A stretch of DNA of 64,000 nucleotides from Roseomonas sp. OT10 (GCF_020991085.1 NZ_CP087719.1:806001-870000), one strand, 5' to 3'. Shown: positions 1 through 8,598, counted from the first letter of the stretch. Translations and numbers: made by a program. Notes: generated by a model from the sequence alone, not told the origin.

Positions 1-587
1 ATGCGCAGGAACAGCCAGAGGTCGATCACCTCCTGCCAGCGCTGGTCGAAGGCCCCGGTGGCGCGGATCGCCGCCGTGCGCATCAGCATGGTGGAGAAGC
101 AGAAGCCGCTGCCGAAGGCGCCCAGCATGGCGCGGGGCCCCGGCGTCAGCCGCGGCCAGGCGTGGCCGGTGCCGCCGAAGCGCCGCCCGTCGCGGTCGAT
201 CCAGGCGGCGGGGCCGTGCACCAGGGACACCCGCGGCTCGGCGTCGAGGAAGGCCACCGCCTCCTTCAGGAAGTCCGGCTCCCAGCGGTCGTCGGCGCCG
301 AGGAAGACGATGTACTCGCCCCGCGCCAGGCTGCAGCCGCGGTTCACGTTGCCGGCCAGGCCGAGATTGGCCTCGTTGCGTCGATACGCCAGGCGCGGGT
401 CGCCGTAGCGCGCCATCACCGCCGGCGTGTCGTCGGTGGAGACGTTGTCCAGCACCAGCAGCTCGTAATCCGTGAAGGACTGGGCCAGCACGCTCTCCAC
501 GGCCGCCGGCAGGTACTCGGCCATGTTGTGGGTCGGGATGGCGACCGTGACCCTGGGGGCAGGCGCCCCGGGAGCGAGCGGGCTCAC
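1..587 (-). CDS. Family 2 glycosyltransferase (C-terminus cut by window edge)
   Basis: Transfers a sugar from a nucleotide-sugar donor during surface-polysaccharide synthesis at the cytoplasmic membrane face. The N-terminal GT-A fold is clear: VTVAIPTHNMAEYL at the start, LVLDNVSTDD for nucleotide binding, and FLGADDRW carrying the Asp-x-Asp-like metal site. I start it at a GTG that overlaps the stop of the upstream rfbG by four bases, which suggests translational coupling. About 195 codons are visible; the rest lies left of the window. The family is certain, the sugar and acceptor are unknown. Its place after rfbF and rfbG suggests it may use a CDP-deoxyhexose product (inference). Confidence 0.85.
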   Translation of the reverse strand, partial: MSPLAPGAPAPRVTVAIPTHNMAEYLPAAVESVLAQSFTDYELLVLDNVSTDDTPAVMARYGDPRLAYRRNEANLGLAGNVNRGCSLARGEYIVFLGADDRWEPDFLKEAVAFLDAEPRVSLVHGPAAWIDRDGRRFGGTGHAWPRLTPGPRAMLGAFGSGFCFSTMLMRTAAIRATGAFDQRWQEVIDLWLFLR

Positions 588-1714
588 GCCACGGCCCACC
601 CGGCGCCCGCCGCGCGCGCGGCGGCGGTGTAGCCGGCGATCTGCGCGATCGAGAAGTCCCGCATCTCCGTCCCTCCCGCCAGATGGGCCCGGTACCAGTC
701 GATGGTGGCGCCCAGCGCCGCCTCCGCCTCCCAGGCGGAGCGCCAGCCGAGGCGGTGGACCGCCTTGCTGGAATCGACGCGCAGCACCTGCGCCTCCTTC
801 CCGGCCGGGTCGCGGCGGATCACCAGCCGCGTGGAATGGCCGGGCCAGCGATCCAGCACCAGCCGCACCAGCGCCGCCGCCGGCAGGGGCACCAGCTCGC
901 GCGGGCCGAAGTTCCAGCCCTCCTCGGCGGTGCCGGGCTCGGTCAGCAGCCGGGCGCCGAGGTGCAGGTAGCCGGAGAGGCAGTCCAGCACGTGCTGCCA
1001 GGGCCGCGTCGCCTCGGGGTTGCGCACGACGATCTCCTCGCCGGCGGCGATGGCGCGCACGATGTCGGGCACCAGCCGGTCCGCCGCCCAGTCGCCGCCG
1101 CCGATCACGTTGCCGGCGCGGGCGGAGGCGACGGCGAAGCCGCGCGGGGCTTCCGCGTGGCGCTGGAAGCGTTCGTCGCGGTAGACCTCCGCCACCAGCT
1201 CGGCGCAGGCCTTGCTGCCGGCATAGGGCTCGTGCCCGCCCAGCGGGTCGGTCTCCCGATAGGCCCATTCCCAGCCGACGTTGCGGTAGCACTTGTCGCT
1301 GGTGGCGACGAGCGCGGCCCGCACCGAGGGGGTGCGGCGGGCCGCCTCCAGCACGTTGACCGTGCCCATCACGTTGACCTCGAAGGTCTCCCGCGGGTCG
1401 ACGAAGGCGCGCCGGACCAGCGGCTGGGCGGCGAGGTGGAAGACCATCTCCGGCGCCTCCGCCGCGAGGATGCCGGCGAGGCGCGCGTAGTCCCGCACGT
1501 CGCAGCGCAGGTCCGCCAGCTGCCCCGCCATGCCGCAGGCGGCGTAGTGGCTCGGCGTCGTGGGCGGGTCGAGGGAGACGCCGATCACCTCCGCCCCCAG
1601 CTGGCGCAGCCAGAGCGAGAGCCAGGAGCCCTTGAAGCCGGTATGGCCGGTGACGAGCACCCGCCGCCCGGCATAGGCCCCGAAGAAGTCGGCGCCGGAG
1701 AGCGGGGCGCTCAT
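584..1714 (-). CDS. rfbG: CDP-glucose 4,6-dehydratase
   Basis: Converts CDP-D-glucose to CDP-4-keto-6-deoxy-D-glucose, the branch point for CDP-dideoxyhexoses. It is a 376-residue extended short-chain dehydrogenase: NAD-binding GHTGFKGSW near residue 24, TSDKCY in the active-site region, and the YxxxK pair in YAGSK. Length and the FKGSW and DKCY signatures are typical of RfbG rather than of the dTDP-glucose enzyme. ATG overlaps the stop of the upstream epimerase gene by four bases (ATGA). It works with the cytidylyltransferase rfbF two genes upstream. No rfbH-type dehydrase is seen in the window, so the final sugar is not defined. Confidence 0.93.
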   Translation of the reverse strand: MSAPLSGADFFGAYAGRRVLVTGHTGFKGSWLSLWLRQLGAEVIGVSLDPPTTPSHYAACGMAGQLADLRCDVRDYARLAGILAAEAPEMVFHLAAQPLVRRAFVDPRETFEVNVMGTVNVLEAARRTPSVRAALVATSDKCYRNVGWEWAYRETDPLGGHEPYAGSKACAELVAEVYRDERFQRHAEAPRGFAVASARAGNVIGGGDWAADRLVPDIVRAIAAGEEIVVRNPEATRPWQHVLDCLSGYLHLGARLLTEPGTAEEGWNFGPRELVPLPAAALVRLVLDRWPGHSTRLVIRRDPAGKEAQVLRVDSSKAVHRLGWRSAWEAEAALGATIDWYRAHLAGGTEMRDFSIAQIAGYTAAARAAGAGWAVA

Positions 1715-2709
1715 GCCACGGCCTCCGCCGGCAGGCCCATGCGGTGGCGCTGCCAGGCGATGGTGCGCCGCAGCCCTTCCTCCAGCCCGGTGGTCGCGTG
1801 CCAGCCCAGCACCCGCGCCGCCTTGGCGGCGGAGGCGCGCTTGATCGAGATCTCCCCCGGCGTGCTGCGCCCCAGGGCCGGCGCCAGGTCCGGGCGCCCG
1901 GCCAGGGTGAGGACGCGTTCGACGATCTCCAGCACGGTATGGGCCGCCTCATCGCAGAAGTTGAAGGCCTGGCCCGCGATGCCGGGCCGGTCCAGCGCCT
2001 CCGCCAGCGTCAGCAGCGCCTCCGCCGCGTCATCCACATAGAGGTAGTTGCGCATGGAGCTGCCGTCGCCGCGCAGAACCTGGCGGCGCCCCTCCAGGGT
2101 CGCGACGATGGTGCCGGCCATCAGCCGGATCAGCGCCACGTCGCCCGGGCCGTAGAGGTTGCAGAAGCGGGCGATCGCCACCGGCAGGCCGTAGGTGACG
2201 TGGTAGCAGCGCGCCGCCGTCTCGGCGCAGACCTTCGACGCCTCGTAGGGGAAGCTGGCGCCGAGCGGGCTGTCCTCGGTGAAGGGGGTGCCGTCGTTCT
2301 CGCCATAGACGGAATCGGTGGAGGCCAGCACCACGCGCGGCGGGACGGGCGCGCGCCGTGCCGCTTCCAGCAGGTTCCAGGTGCCGCGCGCATTCAGCTC
2401 GAAGGCCGGGGCGGGGTTGTCCCGCGCCACCGTCGGCAGCGTCTGCGCCGCCAGGTGGAAGACGGCATGCAGCCCCGGCCGGGCCAGCAGCGGCGCCAGC
2501 GCGGCGGGGTCGCGGATGTCCGCCGCCGCCAGCTCCACCCCCGGCATCCCGTCGGGCCGGGCATGGGCGCCGGCGGGGTTGAGCAGCCCGACCACCCGCG
2601 CCCCGCGCTCCGCCAGCAGCCGCGCCAGCGCGCCGCCCAGGAAGCCGCCGACGCCGGTGACCAGCACCGCCCGCCCGGCCCAGCCGGGCGCCTCCACCGG
2701 CCGGGGCAT
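1711..2709 (-). CDS. NAD-dependent epimerase/dehydratase, CDP-sugar pathway
   Basis: A 332-residue extended SDR protein lying between rfbF and rfbG. It has the Rossmann motif VTGVGGFLGGALA near the N-terminus, VVLASTDSVYGE around the catalytic Ser/Thr, and YEASK as the YxxxK pair. It probably reduces or epimerises a CDP-keto-deoxyhexose made by RfbG, as CDP-abequose or CDP-tyvelose enzymes do, but the exact reaction cannot be read from sequence. I chose the ATG preceded by GGAG five bases upstream. A GTG five codons earlier would overlap the rfbF stop by four bases and is the alternative start. Confidence 0.85.
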   Translation of the reverse strand: MPRPVEAPGWAGRAVLVTGVGGFLGGALARLLAERGARVVGLLNPAGAHARPDGMPGVELAAADIRDPAALAPLLARPGLHAVFHLAAQTLPTVARDNPAPAFELNARGTWNLLEAARRAPVPPRVVLASTDSVYGENDGTPFTEDSPLGASFPYEASKVCAETAARCYHVTYGLPVAIARFCNLYGPGDVALIRLMAGTIVATLEGRRQVLRGDGSSMRNYLYVDDAAEALLTLAEALDRPGIAGQAFNFCDEAAHTVLEIVERVLTLAGRPDLAPALGRSTPGEISIKRASAAKAARVLGWHATTGLEEGLRRTIAWQRHRMGLPAEAVA

Positions 2710-2720
2710 CGCCGCTCCGG

Positions 2721-3533
2721 TCACGGCAGGGCCCTGGTGGACCAGGGCGCTTCCCCCGTGGCCCAGATCTCGTTGAGCTGGCGGTAGTCCTTGAAGGTGT
2801 CCATGCACTGCCAGAAGCCGTCGTGGCGGCGCACCCGCAGACCGCCATCCGCCGCCAGCCGCGACAGCGGCTCGCGCTCCAGGATGCAGCCCTCGTCGGC
2901 GTCGAGGTAGTCGAAGAACTCGCGGCGGAAGACGAAGAAGCCGCCGTTGATCACCGCCGTCGTGCGCGGCTTCTCGGCGAAGGCCCGGACCCGGTCGCCC
3001 TCCACCCCCAGCACGCCGAACTGCGAGTTCGGCACCACGCCGGTCACCGTGCCGATCGCGCCGTGCGCCAGGTGGAAGTCCAGCAGCGCGCCGATGTCGA
3101 TGTCGGACACCCCGTCGCCATAGGTCAGCATGAAGTGCTCCACCTCGCCGACATGGCGCTGCACCCGCTTCACCCGCCCGCCGGTCTGGGTCTTGGCGCC
3201 GGTGTCGACGAAGCTGATGTCCCAGTCGTCCTTCTGCCGGGCGTCGAGGTAGCGCGGCGTGCCCTCGTCCAGGCGCAGGGCGAAGTCGCGCAGCCGCGGC
3301 TCGTACTGCAGGAAGAAGTCCTTGATCATCTGGCCCTTGTAGCCGAGGCACAGGACGAACCGCTTGAAGCCGTGCCGGGCGTAGAGGTTCATGATGTGGC
3401 ACAGGATCGGCCAGCCGCCGATCTCGGCCAGCGGCTTGGGGCGGTACTGGCTCTCCTCGTGGAAGCGCGTGCCCTCCCCGCCGCAGAGGATCACCACGGG
3501 GATGTCGCGTGCTGGCGCCCGTCCGTCGCTCAT
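2721..3533 (-). CDS. rfbF: Glucose-1-phosphate cytidylyltransferase
   Basis: Makes CDP-glucose from CTP and glucose-1-phosphate, the first committed step for CDP-deoxyhexoses. About 270 residues, the usual length. Near the N-terminus it has the nucleotidyltransferase motif LCGGEGTRF followed by RPKPLAEIGG. The middle has YGDGVSDIDIG for metal and substrate binding, then AFAEKP and GGFFVFRREFFDYL, as in RfbF. The start is set by GGAGG six bases before this ATG. An ATG two codons earlier overlaps the upstream gene's stop (ATGA) and is possible. It is followed closely by the epimerase and rfbG, forming one operon. Confidence 0.93.
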   Translation of the reverse strand: MSDGRAPARDIPVVILCGGEGTRFHEESQYRPKPLAEIGGWPILCHIMNLYARHGFKRFVLCLGYKGQMIKDFFLQYEPRLRDFALRLDEGTPRYLDARQKDDWDISFVDTGAKTQTGGRVKRVQRHVGEVEHFMLTYGDGVSDIDIGALLDFHLAHGAIGTVTGVVPNSQFGVLGVEGDRVRAFAEKPRTTAVINGGFFVFRREFFDYLDADEGCILEREPLSRLAADGGLRVRRHDGFWQCMDTFKDYRQLNEIWATGEAPWSTRALP

Positions 3534-3535
3534 CT

Positions 3536-5068
3536 TCATCCTCCGGTAAGGGGGCGCCGGTTCAGGCGCAGCAGCTCGCGCAGCAGGACGAAGCCCGCCG
3601 CCGCCACCAGCCCGCCAGCCAGCCCCATGATCAGGAAGCGCCGCACGTTGGGGGAGGAGGGCAGCACCTCCGCCGTCGGCGGCATGATGATGCGCAGGTT
3701 GGTCAGCGCCGCCTGGCCCAGCGCCTCCGCGATGCGTGCCTCCTCCACCCCGCGGTCGTAGCGCGCGCGCAGGCTCCGCAACCGCTCCACCTCGCCCTCC
3801 GCCTGGGCGATGCCGATCTCGGCCGCCGCGGTCTCGCGCAGCAGCTCCCGGACCTGGCGCAGCTGCGCCTCCAGCTGCCCGGCGCGGGCGTTCAGCCCGT
3901 CCAGCGCGCCCTGCTTCGCCACCACCTCGCGCGACAGGCTGTCATACTGCTGGTTGGCGCCGCGCGTGACCTCGGCCACCAGGTATTCGGGCTCGCCGGC
4001 CAGGTCCCGCTCCAGCGCCGCGATCTGGCGCTCCACGTCGCCGACCTCCGGGCTGCCGGGGGCATAGCGCGCGCGCAGGTTCACCAGCTCCAGCCGCAGC
4101 TGCAGCAGCCGCGCCCGCATCTCGTCGCCCGCGCGGTTGCGGGCCTGGGTGCTGGTCACCACCGTCTCGGGGGAGAGCCCCGCCAGGGCGCGCTTCGCCG
4201 GCTCCAGCTCCGCGGCGACCTGGGCCGAATCGGAGCGGGTCTGCGCCAGTTGCAGCTGCAGGTCGCCCTCCGCCTTCAGCAGCAGGCTGCGCTGCTCCGG
4301 CGCCGACCAGGCGGCCGCGCGCTGGCCGCGCAGGCCGAGCAGCCGCTCCTCGGCCGCGCGCAGCTGCGCCGCGACCGCGTCGCGCTCCCGCCCGAAGAAC
4401 TCGCCGACCGCGGGGCTGCGGTGGACGCGCAGGTGGCTCTCCACCGCCTTGTCGAGGAAGCGTTGCAGCACCAGCTCCCCGCCCTCGCGGTCCGGGAAGC
4501 GCAGCGTCACCTCGATCACGTCGGACTTGCGCACCTGCTCGATCTGCAGCGCCCCGCCGATGGCCAGCACGACCCGGTCCAGCGGCGTGGTGCGCGGCCG
4601 CAGCCCGAGCATCACGTTGATCTCGCGCAGCGCGTCGTTCGCCTTGCGCATGAGGGTCTTGGGGACCCACTTGATCCACTGCCAGAGCGTCGCCGGCTCC
4701 GTCTCGGCGAGGAAGAAATCCGCCCCGAGGTCGTCCACCACCTGCCGGATCAGCCGGGGGTCGGTGAGGATCTCCACCTCCAGCGCCACGTCCTCCGGGC
4801 GGCGGCTGGCCGGCATCACCTGGGCGCCGTCGCGCACGCCGAGCACGGGTGGCGCGGTGGTCTCCTGGCCCTGCTGCACCAGCACCTTGGTCGTGACGGC
4901 GTAGATGGGCGAGGAGATCATCATCACGCCGAGCATCGCCAGCACGCCCGCCCCGGCCCCGGCCAGGAGCAGTCGCCAGTGCCGCACCAGGACGCGCAGC
5001 ATCCCCATGGCGTCGAGCGGCGTCCATGTGGCGCGCGGCAGGCCCTGCAGGGTCCGAAGCTCGGTCAC
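3536..5068 (-). CDS. GumC/Wzz-type polysaccharide chain-length and export protein
   Basis: Inner-membrane polysaccharide co-polymerase that sets chain length and helps export. It has an N-terminal membrane segment (LLLAGAGAGVLAMLGVMMI), a long periplasmic region with heptad-like coiled coils rich in Arg, Glu, Ala and Leu, and a second membrane segment close to the C-terminus (FLIMGLAGGLVAAAGFVLL). No Walker kinase domain is fused, so any tyrosine-kinase partner would be elsewhere. The start is uncertain. I use a GTG about 30 residues before the first membrane segment; an in-frame TTG at 5104 would add 12 residues. Neither has a strong ribosome-binding site. First gene of the minus-strand rfbF/rfbG operon. 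Confidence 0.82.
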   Translation of the reverse strand: MTELRTLQGLPRATWTPLDAMGMLRVLVRHWRLLLAGAGAGVLAMLGVMMISSPIYAVTTKVLVQQGQETTAPPVLGVRDGAQVMPASRRPEDVALEVEILTDPRLIRQVVDDLGADFFLAETEPATLWQWIKWVPKTLMRKANDALREINVMLGLRPRTTPLDRVVLAIGGALQIEQVRKSDVIEVTLRFPDREGGELVLQRFLDKAVESHLRVHRSPAVGEFFGRERDAVAAQLRAAEERLLGLRGQRAAAWSAPEQRSLLLKAEGDLQLQLAQTRSDSAQVAAELEPAKRALAGLSPETVVTSTQARNRAGDEMRARLLQLRLELVNLRARYAPGSPEVGDVERQIAALERDLAGEPEYLVAEVTRGANQQYDSLSREVVAKQGALDGLNARAGQLEAQLRQVRELLRETAAAEIGIAQAEGEVERLRSLRARYDRGVEEARIAEALGQAALTNLRIIMPPTAEVLPSSPNVRRFLIMGLAGGLVAAAGFVLLRELLRLNRRPLTGG

Positions 5069-5308
5069 GATCGGCGCGGTTCCATCAGGCGAAGCATATC
5101 CCAAAAAAAGAGAAATTCGACGACGTTCAACGGCGACCGGAATCAGGGAGCCCCGCCGGCCCGGGGCATCGCGCCCGGAGGGCGGCGACGTCAGGCGCCC
5201 GTCGCGCCAGGCCCCGGTTCAGGGCACGAGATACATGGTCGTTTCTGGTGCGCAGATCGGGCTATACAGTCCATTCCATGCAACTTGACACGGTGTCTGG
5301 CACGCTCC

Positions 5309-5327
5309 GCAAATGGTTGCAAATGGT
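5309..5327. promoter_or_regulatory. Tandem GCAAATGGT direct repeat in divergent polysaccharide promoter region
   Basis: The 357-base gap between the divergent GumC-like and LegB-like genes (5069-5425) holds no convincing gene. Its right part is unusually AT-rich for this genome. GCAAATGGT occurs twice in phase, at 5309-5317 and 5319-5327, one helical turn apart. Just downstream TTGCAA (5317-5322) and TAATGT (5339-5344), 16 bases apart, could form a weak promoter for the plus arm. The repeat looks like a binding site for a regulator of the plus-strand genes, but its protein is unknown. Confidence 0.4.
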
Positions 5328-5425
5328 AATGAGTGAGGTAATGTTTCTTTGCCGACACAAAATGCGGCGCGGCCTATGCACGCAGAAGTTGTAATGACGA
5401 AGCTCTGACCGGGACCGATCGATCA

Positions 5426-6415
5426 ATGAACTGGACAGGCAAGCGGGTGCTGGTGACGGGCGCCGGCGGTTTCATCGGCAGCAACGTGGTGGAGGCGCTG
5501 GCCACCCGCGGCGCCGCCGTCACCGCCTTCCTGCGCTATCGCTCCGGCGGGGACCTGGGCACGCTGGCCTTCGTGCCGCGGGAGATCCGCGATTCGCTGA
5601 ACATCGCCTACGGCGACCTAGCCGACCCGGGGACCGCCGCCGCCCTGCCGCGCGGCCAGGACATCATCGTCCATGCCGCCGCGCTGATCGGCATCCCCTA
5701 CAGCTATGTCCACCCGGTCGAGGTGGTGCGCACGAACACCCTGGGCACCACCTACCTGCTGGAGGGCTGCCGGCGCGAGGGGATCGAGCGGATCGTCTGC
5801 TTCTCCACCAGCGAGGTCTACGGCACGGCGCTCTACGCCCCGATCGACGAGGACCATCCGCTCCAGGGCCAGTCCCCCTATTCGGCCAGCAAGATCGGCA
5901 GCGACCAGATCGCGCTGAGCTACCACCGCTCCTTCGACCTGCCGGTGGCGATCGTGCGGCCCTTCAACACCTACGGGCCGCGGCAATCGACCCGGGCGGT
6001 GATCCCCACCATCATCAGCCAGGCGCTGCGCGGCGGGGCGGTGAAGCTCGGCGCCGTCAGCCCCACGCGCGACCTCTGCTACGTCGGCGACACAGCGGAA
6101 GGCGTGGTGCGGATCTGCGAGAGCGAGGCGGCGCTGGGCGAGGTGATCAACATCGGCACCGGCCGGGAGATCTCCATCGGCGAGCTGGCGCAGATGATCT
6201 TCCGCCTGATCGGCCGGGAGCCGGAGATCGTCACCGACGAGAAGCGGCTGCGCCCCGGCAAGAGCGAGGTGATGCGGCTGATCGCCAGCCAGGAGAAGTG
6301 CCGCCGCCTGCTCGGCTGGGCGCCGGGCGTCACGCTGGAGGAGGGGCTGGGCCGGACCATCGAGTGGATCCGCGCCAATCCCGGCTTCTTCCAGCACGCC
6401 GACTACCATGTCTGA
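5426..6415 (+). CDS. LegB-like NAD-dependent 4,6-dehydratase
   Basis: A 329-residue extended SDR enzyme with VTGAGGFIGSNVVEAL at the N-terminus, STSEVYG, and the YxxxK pair in SPYSASKIGSDQIAL. The stretch RPFNTYGPRQSTRAVIPT is characteristic of LegB-type UDP-sugar 4,6-dehydratases, so it probably dehydrates a nucleotide sugar for a surface glycan. The substrate is not certain: no legC, legI or legH homologue is in the window, so legionaminic acid synthesis is not implied. It is the first gene of the plus arm, and the nucleotidyltransferase that follows 14 bases later may supply its substrate. Confidence 0.82.
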   Translation: MNWTGKRVLVTGAGGFIGSNVVEALATRGAAVTAFLRYRSGGDLGTLAFVPREIRDSLNIAYGDLADPGTAAALPRGQDIIVHAAALIGIPYSYVHPVEVVRTNTLGTTYLLEGCRREGIERIVCFSTSEVYGTALYAPIDEDHPLQGQSPYSASKIGSDQIALSYHRSFDLPVAIVRPFNTYGPRQSTRAVIPTIISQALRGGAVKLGAVSPTRDLCYVGDTAEGVVRICESEAALGEVINIGTGREISIGELAQMIFRLIGREPEIVTDEKRLRPGKSEVMRLIASQEKCRRLLGWAPGVTLEEGLGRTIEWIRANPGFFQHADYHV

Positions 6416-6429
6416 GGAAGGATGAGGCG

Positions 6430-7146
6430 ATGAAGGCGGTCATCCTGGCCGGCGGCAAGGGCACGCGCCTGGCGCCCTATACCACCGTGCTGCCCAAGCC
6501 CCTGGTGCCCGTCGGCGGCATCCCGATCGTGGAGACGGTGCTGCGGCAGCTCCGCCACCACGGCTTCACCGAGGTGGTGCTGGCGGTGGGCTACCTCAGC
6601 CCGCTGATCCGGGCCTATTTCGATCCCAACCCGCTGACCCAGCGCATGTGGATCCGCTACCACCAGGAGAGCGAGCCGCTCGGCACCGCCGGCGCGCTGG
6701 CCAGCATCGAGGGGTTGAACGAGGATTTCCTCGCCATGAACGGCGACCTCCTCACCACCCTGGACTACGCGGCGATGATGCGCTTCCACCGCGAGCGCGA
6801 CGCCACCCTGACCGTCGCCGTCACCGACCGCCGCTACCAGATCGAGGTCGGCGTGCTGGGCATCGAGCCCGACCAGCGGATCACCGGCTACACGGAGAAG
6901 CCGGTCCAGATCTTCCCCGCCAGCATGGGCATCTACATCTGCTCGCCGCGCATCTTCGGCTTCATGGAGCCGGGCAAGCCGCTGGACGTGCCCAGCCTGG
7001 TGGTGCGCCTGATCGAGGCCGGGCAGCCCGTCCTGGCCTATCGTTCCGAAGCGTCCTGGCTCGACATGGGGAACCCGACCGACTACGCCCGCGCCAGCGA
7101 GGCCTTCGAGGGGAACCGCAGCGCCTTCCTGCCGGACGGAGCGTGA
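6430..7146 (+). CDS. Sugar-1-phosphate nucleotidyltransferase
   Basis: Activates a sugar-1-phosphate with an NTP. The 238-residue protein is a short single-domain enzyme: LAGGKGTRLAPYT and PKPLVPVGG at the N-terminus, MNGDLLTTLDY for the metal-binding Asp, and YTEKP. It lacks the extra C-terminal domain of long mannose-1-phosphate guanylyltransferases, and resembles the RmlA/GCD1-like family used for unusual surface sugars. ATG follows the dehydratase stop by 14 bases with GAGG just upstream, so the two are co-transcribed. NTP and sugar specificity cannot be decided from the sequence. Confidence 0.85.
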   Translation: MKAVILAGGKGTRLAPYTTVLPKPLVPVGGIPIVETVLRQLRHHGFTEVVLAVGYLSPLIRAYFDPNPLTQRMWIRYHQESEPLGTAGALASIEGLNEDFLAMNGDLLTTLDYAAMMRFHRERDATLTVAVTDRRYQIEVGVLGIEPDQRITGYTEKPVQIFPASMGIYICSPRIFGFMEPGKPLDVPSLVVRLIEAGQPVLAYRSEASWLDMGNPTDYARASEAFEGNRSAFLPDGA

Positions 7147-7170
7147 GACGGGCGCGGCAGGGGGCGGCGC

Positions 7171-7745
7171 CTGATCCGCTCGGCGCGATGCGCTGACGCC
7201 TGCCAGCGTGGCGCCTGTGGCCGGGGGCAAGGCGCTGCCTCGCCCCCGTACCCCCACTCCGCCAGGACCCTGCGGGCCCTGGACCCGATTGGTGCTGCCG
7301 CGGGACAGCCTGCGACGGGGTCACGGCGCCGAGGAGCCACGCTCCTCGGCGAGCACGGCGTCCGCCCTCGCTGACACCTTCTGAGCTTTTTCAGAGTTCC
7401 GCCTGTCCGTGTTTCGTCAGGGTTCAGCCCGCAGGCTGACGGCATCTCCGGAGAGCCATGTGTGGACGGCCCCCTTGGTACAAGTGGGATGGGACGTTGA
7501 GAGGCCGCGGTCGGGTGCGGTCATGTGTCCGGCCTGTTGATGCGCCTGTTGACCACTGCCCTGATGCAGTCCGCGGCCCGGCTCCCAACCAAACTCCTGC
7601 CGGGGACCGGGGCCCGCTTGTGGCCCGGCAGGGGAGGGTCGGGGACGGGGATCGACGCACGGCGTCGATGCCGCAGGCCGGCGTCCCCTCCCGGTCCGAC
7701 GCCCGAACACCACAGCATGACGGGTCATCCCGCCGTCGGTATAGG
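7171..7745 (+). repeat. Dispersed MITE-like element, copy A (longest, about 575 bp)
   Basis: Fills the gap between the convergent nucleotidyltransferase and HNH genes. The same sequence recurs at 33947-34359 (inverted) and 56154-56602. The ends form an imperfect inverted repeat of about 20 bp (13 of 20 match in this copy). Internal palindromes shared with the other copies include GCCGAGGAGC/GCTCCTCGGC with a three-base loop (7328-7350), an arm pair CCAGGACCC/GGGCCCTGG, and ATCGACGC/GCGTCGAT. This copy carries roughly 120 extra bases (about 7445-7590) absent from the others. No convincing protein is encoded. Open frames through it are best read as GC-rich artefacts. Confidence 0.85.
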
Positions 7746-7752
7746 CCCCGCC

Positions 7753-8154
7753 CTATCGGCATCCCTGTGGCCGGGGGCGCCAGCCCAGGCGGCAGTCCCG
7801 CTCGGTGTTGCAGCGCCGGCAGGCCACGGCGAGGTTGGCCGGGCGGTCGGTGCCGCCCAGCTTGCGGGGCAGGATGTGCTCGAAGCTCGGCCGGTCCGCG
7901 GGATCGGCGGCGGTCTCCTCCATGCGCTTGCCGCAGTGGCAGCAGCGGTGGTTCTGCTCGCCCGAGAGCCGCTCGCGGAAGCGGGGCGTGTTCCAGCGCG
8001 TGTCGCCGGTCAGCCGGGCATCCTCGCACAGCAGCCGCAGGTGCCGCTCCTCCCAGGGATTCGCGGCGACCGCTGCCTCGCGGTCGGGGCCGCGATGGCA
8101 GGCCCAGGCGGCGTCCATCTCCTGGCGGCGTCGTTCCGCGTCCCGGGTGATCAT
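7753..8154 (-). CDS. HNH endonuclease
   Basis: A 133-residue small nuclease of the HNH family. The C-terminal half has the zinc and catalytic module: CCHCGKRM, then FEHILPRKLGGTDRPANL with the HNH histidine, and CRRCN closing the second Cys pair. The N-terminal half is charged and probably helical. It could act in DNA repair or restriction, or be a relic of a mobile element; family membership does not say which. I start at the ATG preceded by GTGGGG; an ATG six codons upstream lacks a ribosome-binding site. It stands alone, with its stop eight bases from the end of repeat copy A. Confidence 0.8.
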   Translation of the reverse strand: MITRDAERRRQEMDAAWACHRGPDREAAVAANPWEERHLRLLCEDARLTGDTRWNTPRFRERLSGEQNHRCCHCGKRMEETAADPADRPSFEHILPRKLGGTDRPANLAVACRRCNTERDCRLGWRPRPQGCR

Positions 8155-8226
8155 GGCCCCACCATGCCTCATGGTGGCTGAACGTCCTGGGGTGGCGCCG
8201 GGGTTCCGGCGCTGCCCCCGGATCGC

Positions 8227-8460
8227 TCAGCGTCGCAGGAAGACGGGCAGGCCGCCAGCCTGCCCAGGCGCCAGGCCGGCCGGGCCGCCCCGGTCCGGCG
8301 GCGCCGTCCGGGTGGCGGTGGTCATCGCCAGGGCGGGCGGCCACCCGGTGGCCGGGGCGCTACCGCCGTGCTCAAGGGCCTTTCCGGCCAGCGCCGGCAC
8401 TGCCGCCGCATCGACCGGGAGAGCCACGGCCGCAGCGAGTCGAGAGAGGACGAGGGGCAT
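8227..8460 (-). CDS. Possible small exported protein, unknown function
   Basis: A 77-residue open frame inside the 535-base gap between the HNH and GntR genes. It begins MPLVLSRLAAAVALPVDAAA, which could be a signal peptide, and continues with an Ala, Gly and Pro-rich tail without recognisable motifs. The ribosome-binding site is weak. Codon composition fits coding DNA, but GC-rich non-coding DNA in this genome also gives such frames. I do not recognise it. The rest of the gap is AT-richer promoter sequence for the GntR gene. Confidence 0.25.
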   Translation of the reverse strand: MPLVLSRLAAAVALPVDAAAVPALAGKALEHGGSAPATGWPPALAMTTATRTAPPDRGGPAGLAPGQAGGLPVFLRR

Positions 8461-8598
8461 GGCAGCCGCTTCCCTGGGCCGCGGGCCCCATTGCCCGCCG
8501 GCTCCGTGGATATGTGTTCTCCATTCGATCTGAAGAACCGCTGAAATTCCGCAATCCGGCATCGCAAGACATGATGATTCGCATGGCTTCCGCGCAAA

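Noticed and set aside
1711-3402. 563-codon frame suggesting an rfbF-epimerase fusion
   Set aside because: The N-terminal part is rfbF read in the wrong frame. The epimerase starts at 2709 (or 2724) and rfbF is intact in its own frame.
5285-5290. TTGACA as a -35 box for the LegB-like gene
   Set aside because: No acceptable -10 sequence lies 15-19 bases downstream; the pair at 5317 and 5339 is slightly better.
5426-7146. Legionaminic acid pathway
   Set aside because: Only a LegB-like dehydratase and a generic nucleotidyltransferase are present; the aminotransferase, synthase and epimerase genes of that pathway are not in the window.
7171-7745. CRISPR array or insertion sequence at the repeat copies
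   Set aside because: There is no regular short repeat-spacer pattern and no transposase frame; copies are single, about 400-575 bp, with terminal inverted repeats.
7424-8344. 306-codon minus-strand frame across repeat copy A and the HNH gene
   Set aside because: It conflicts with the HNH frame, which has a full zinc and catalytic motif, and the repeat copies at the other two sites do not keep this frame open.
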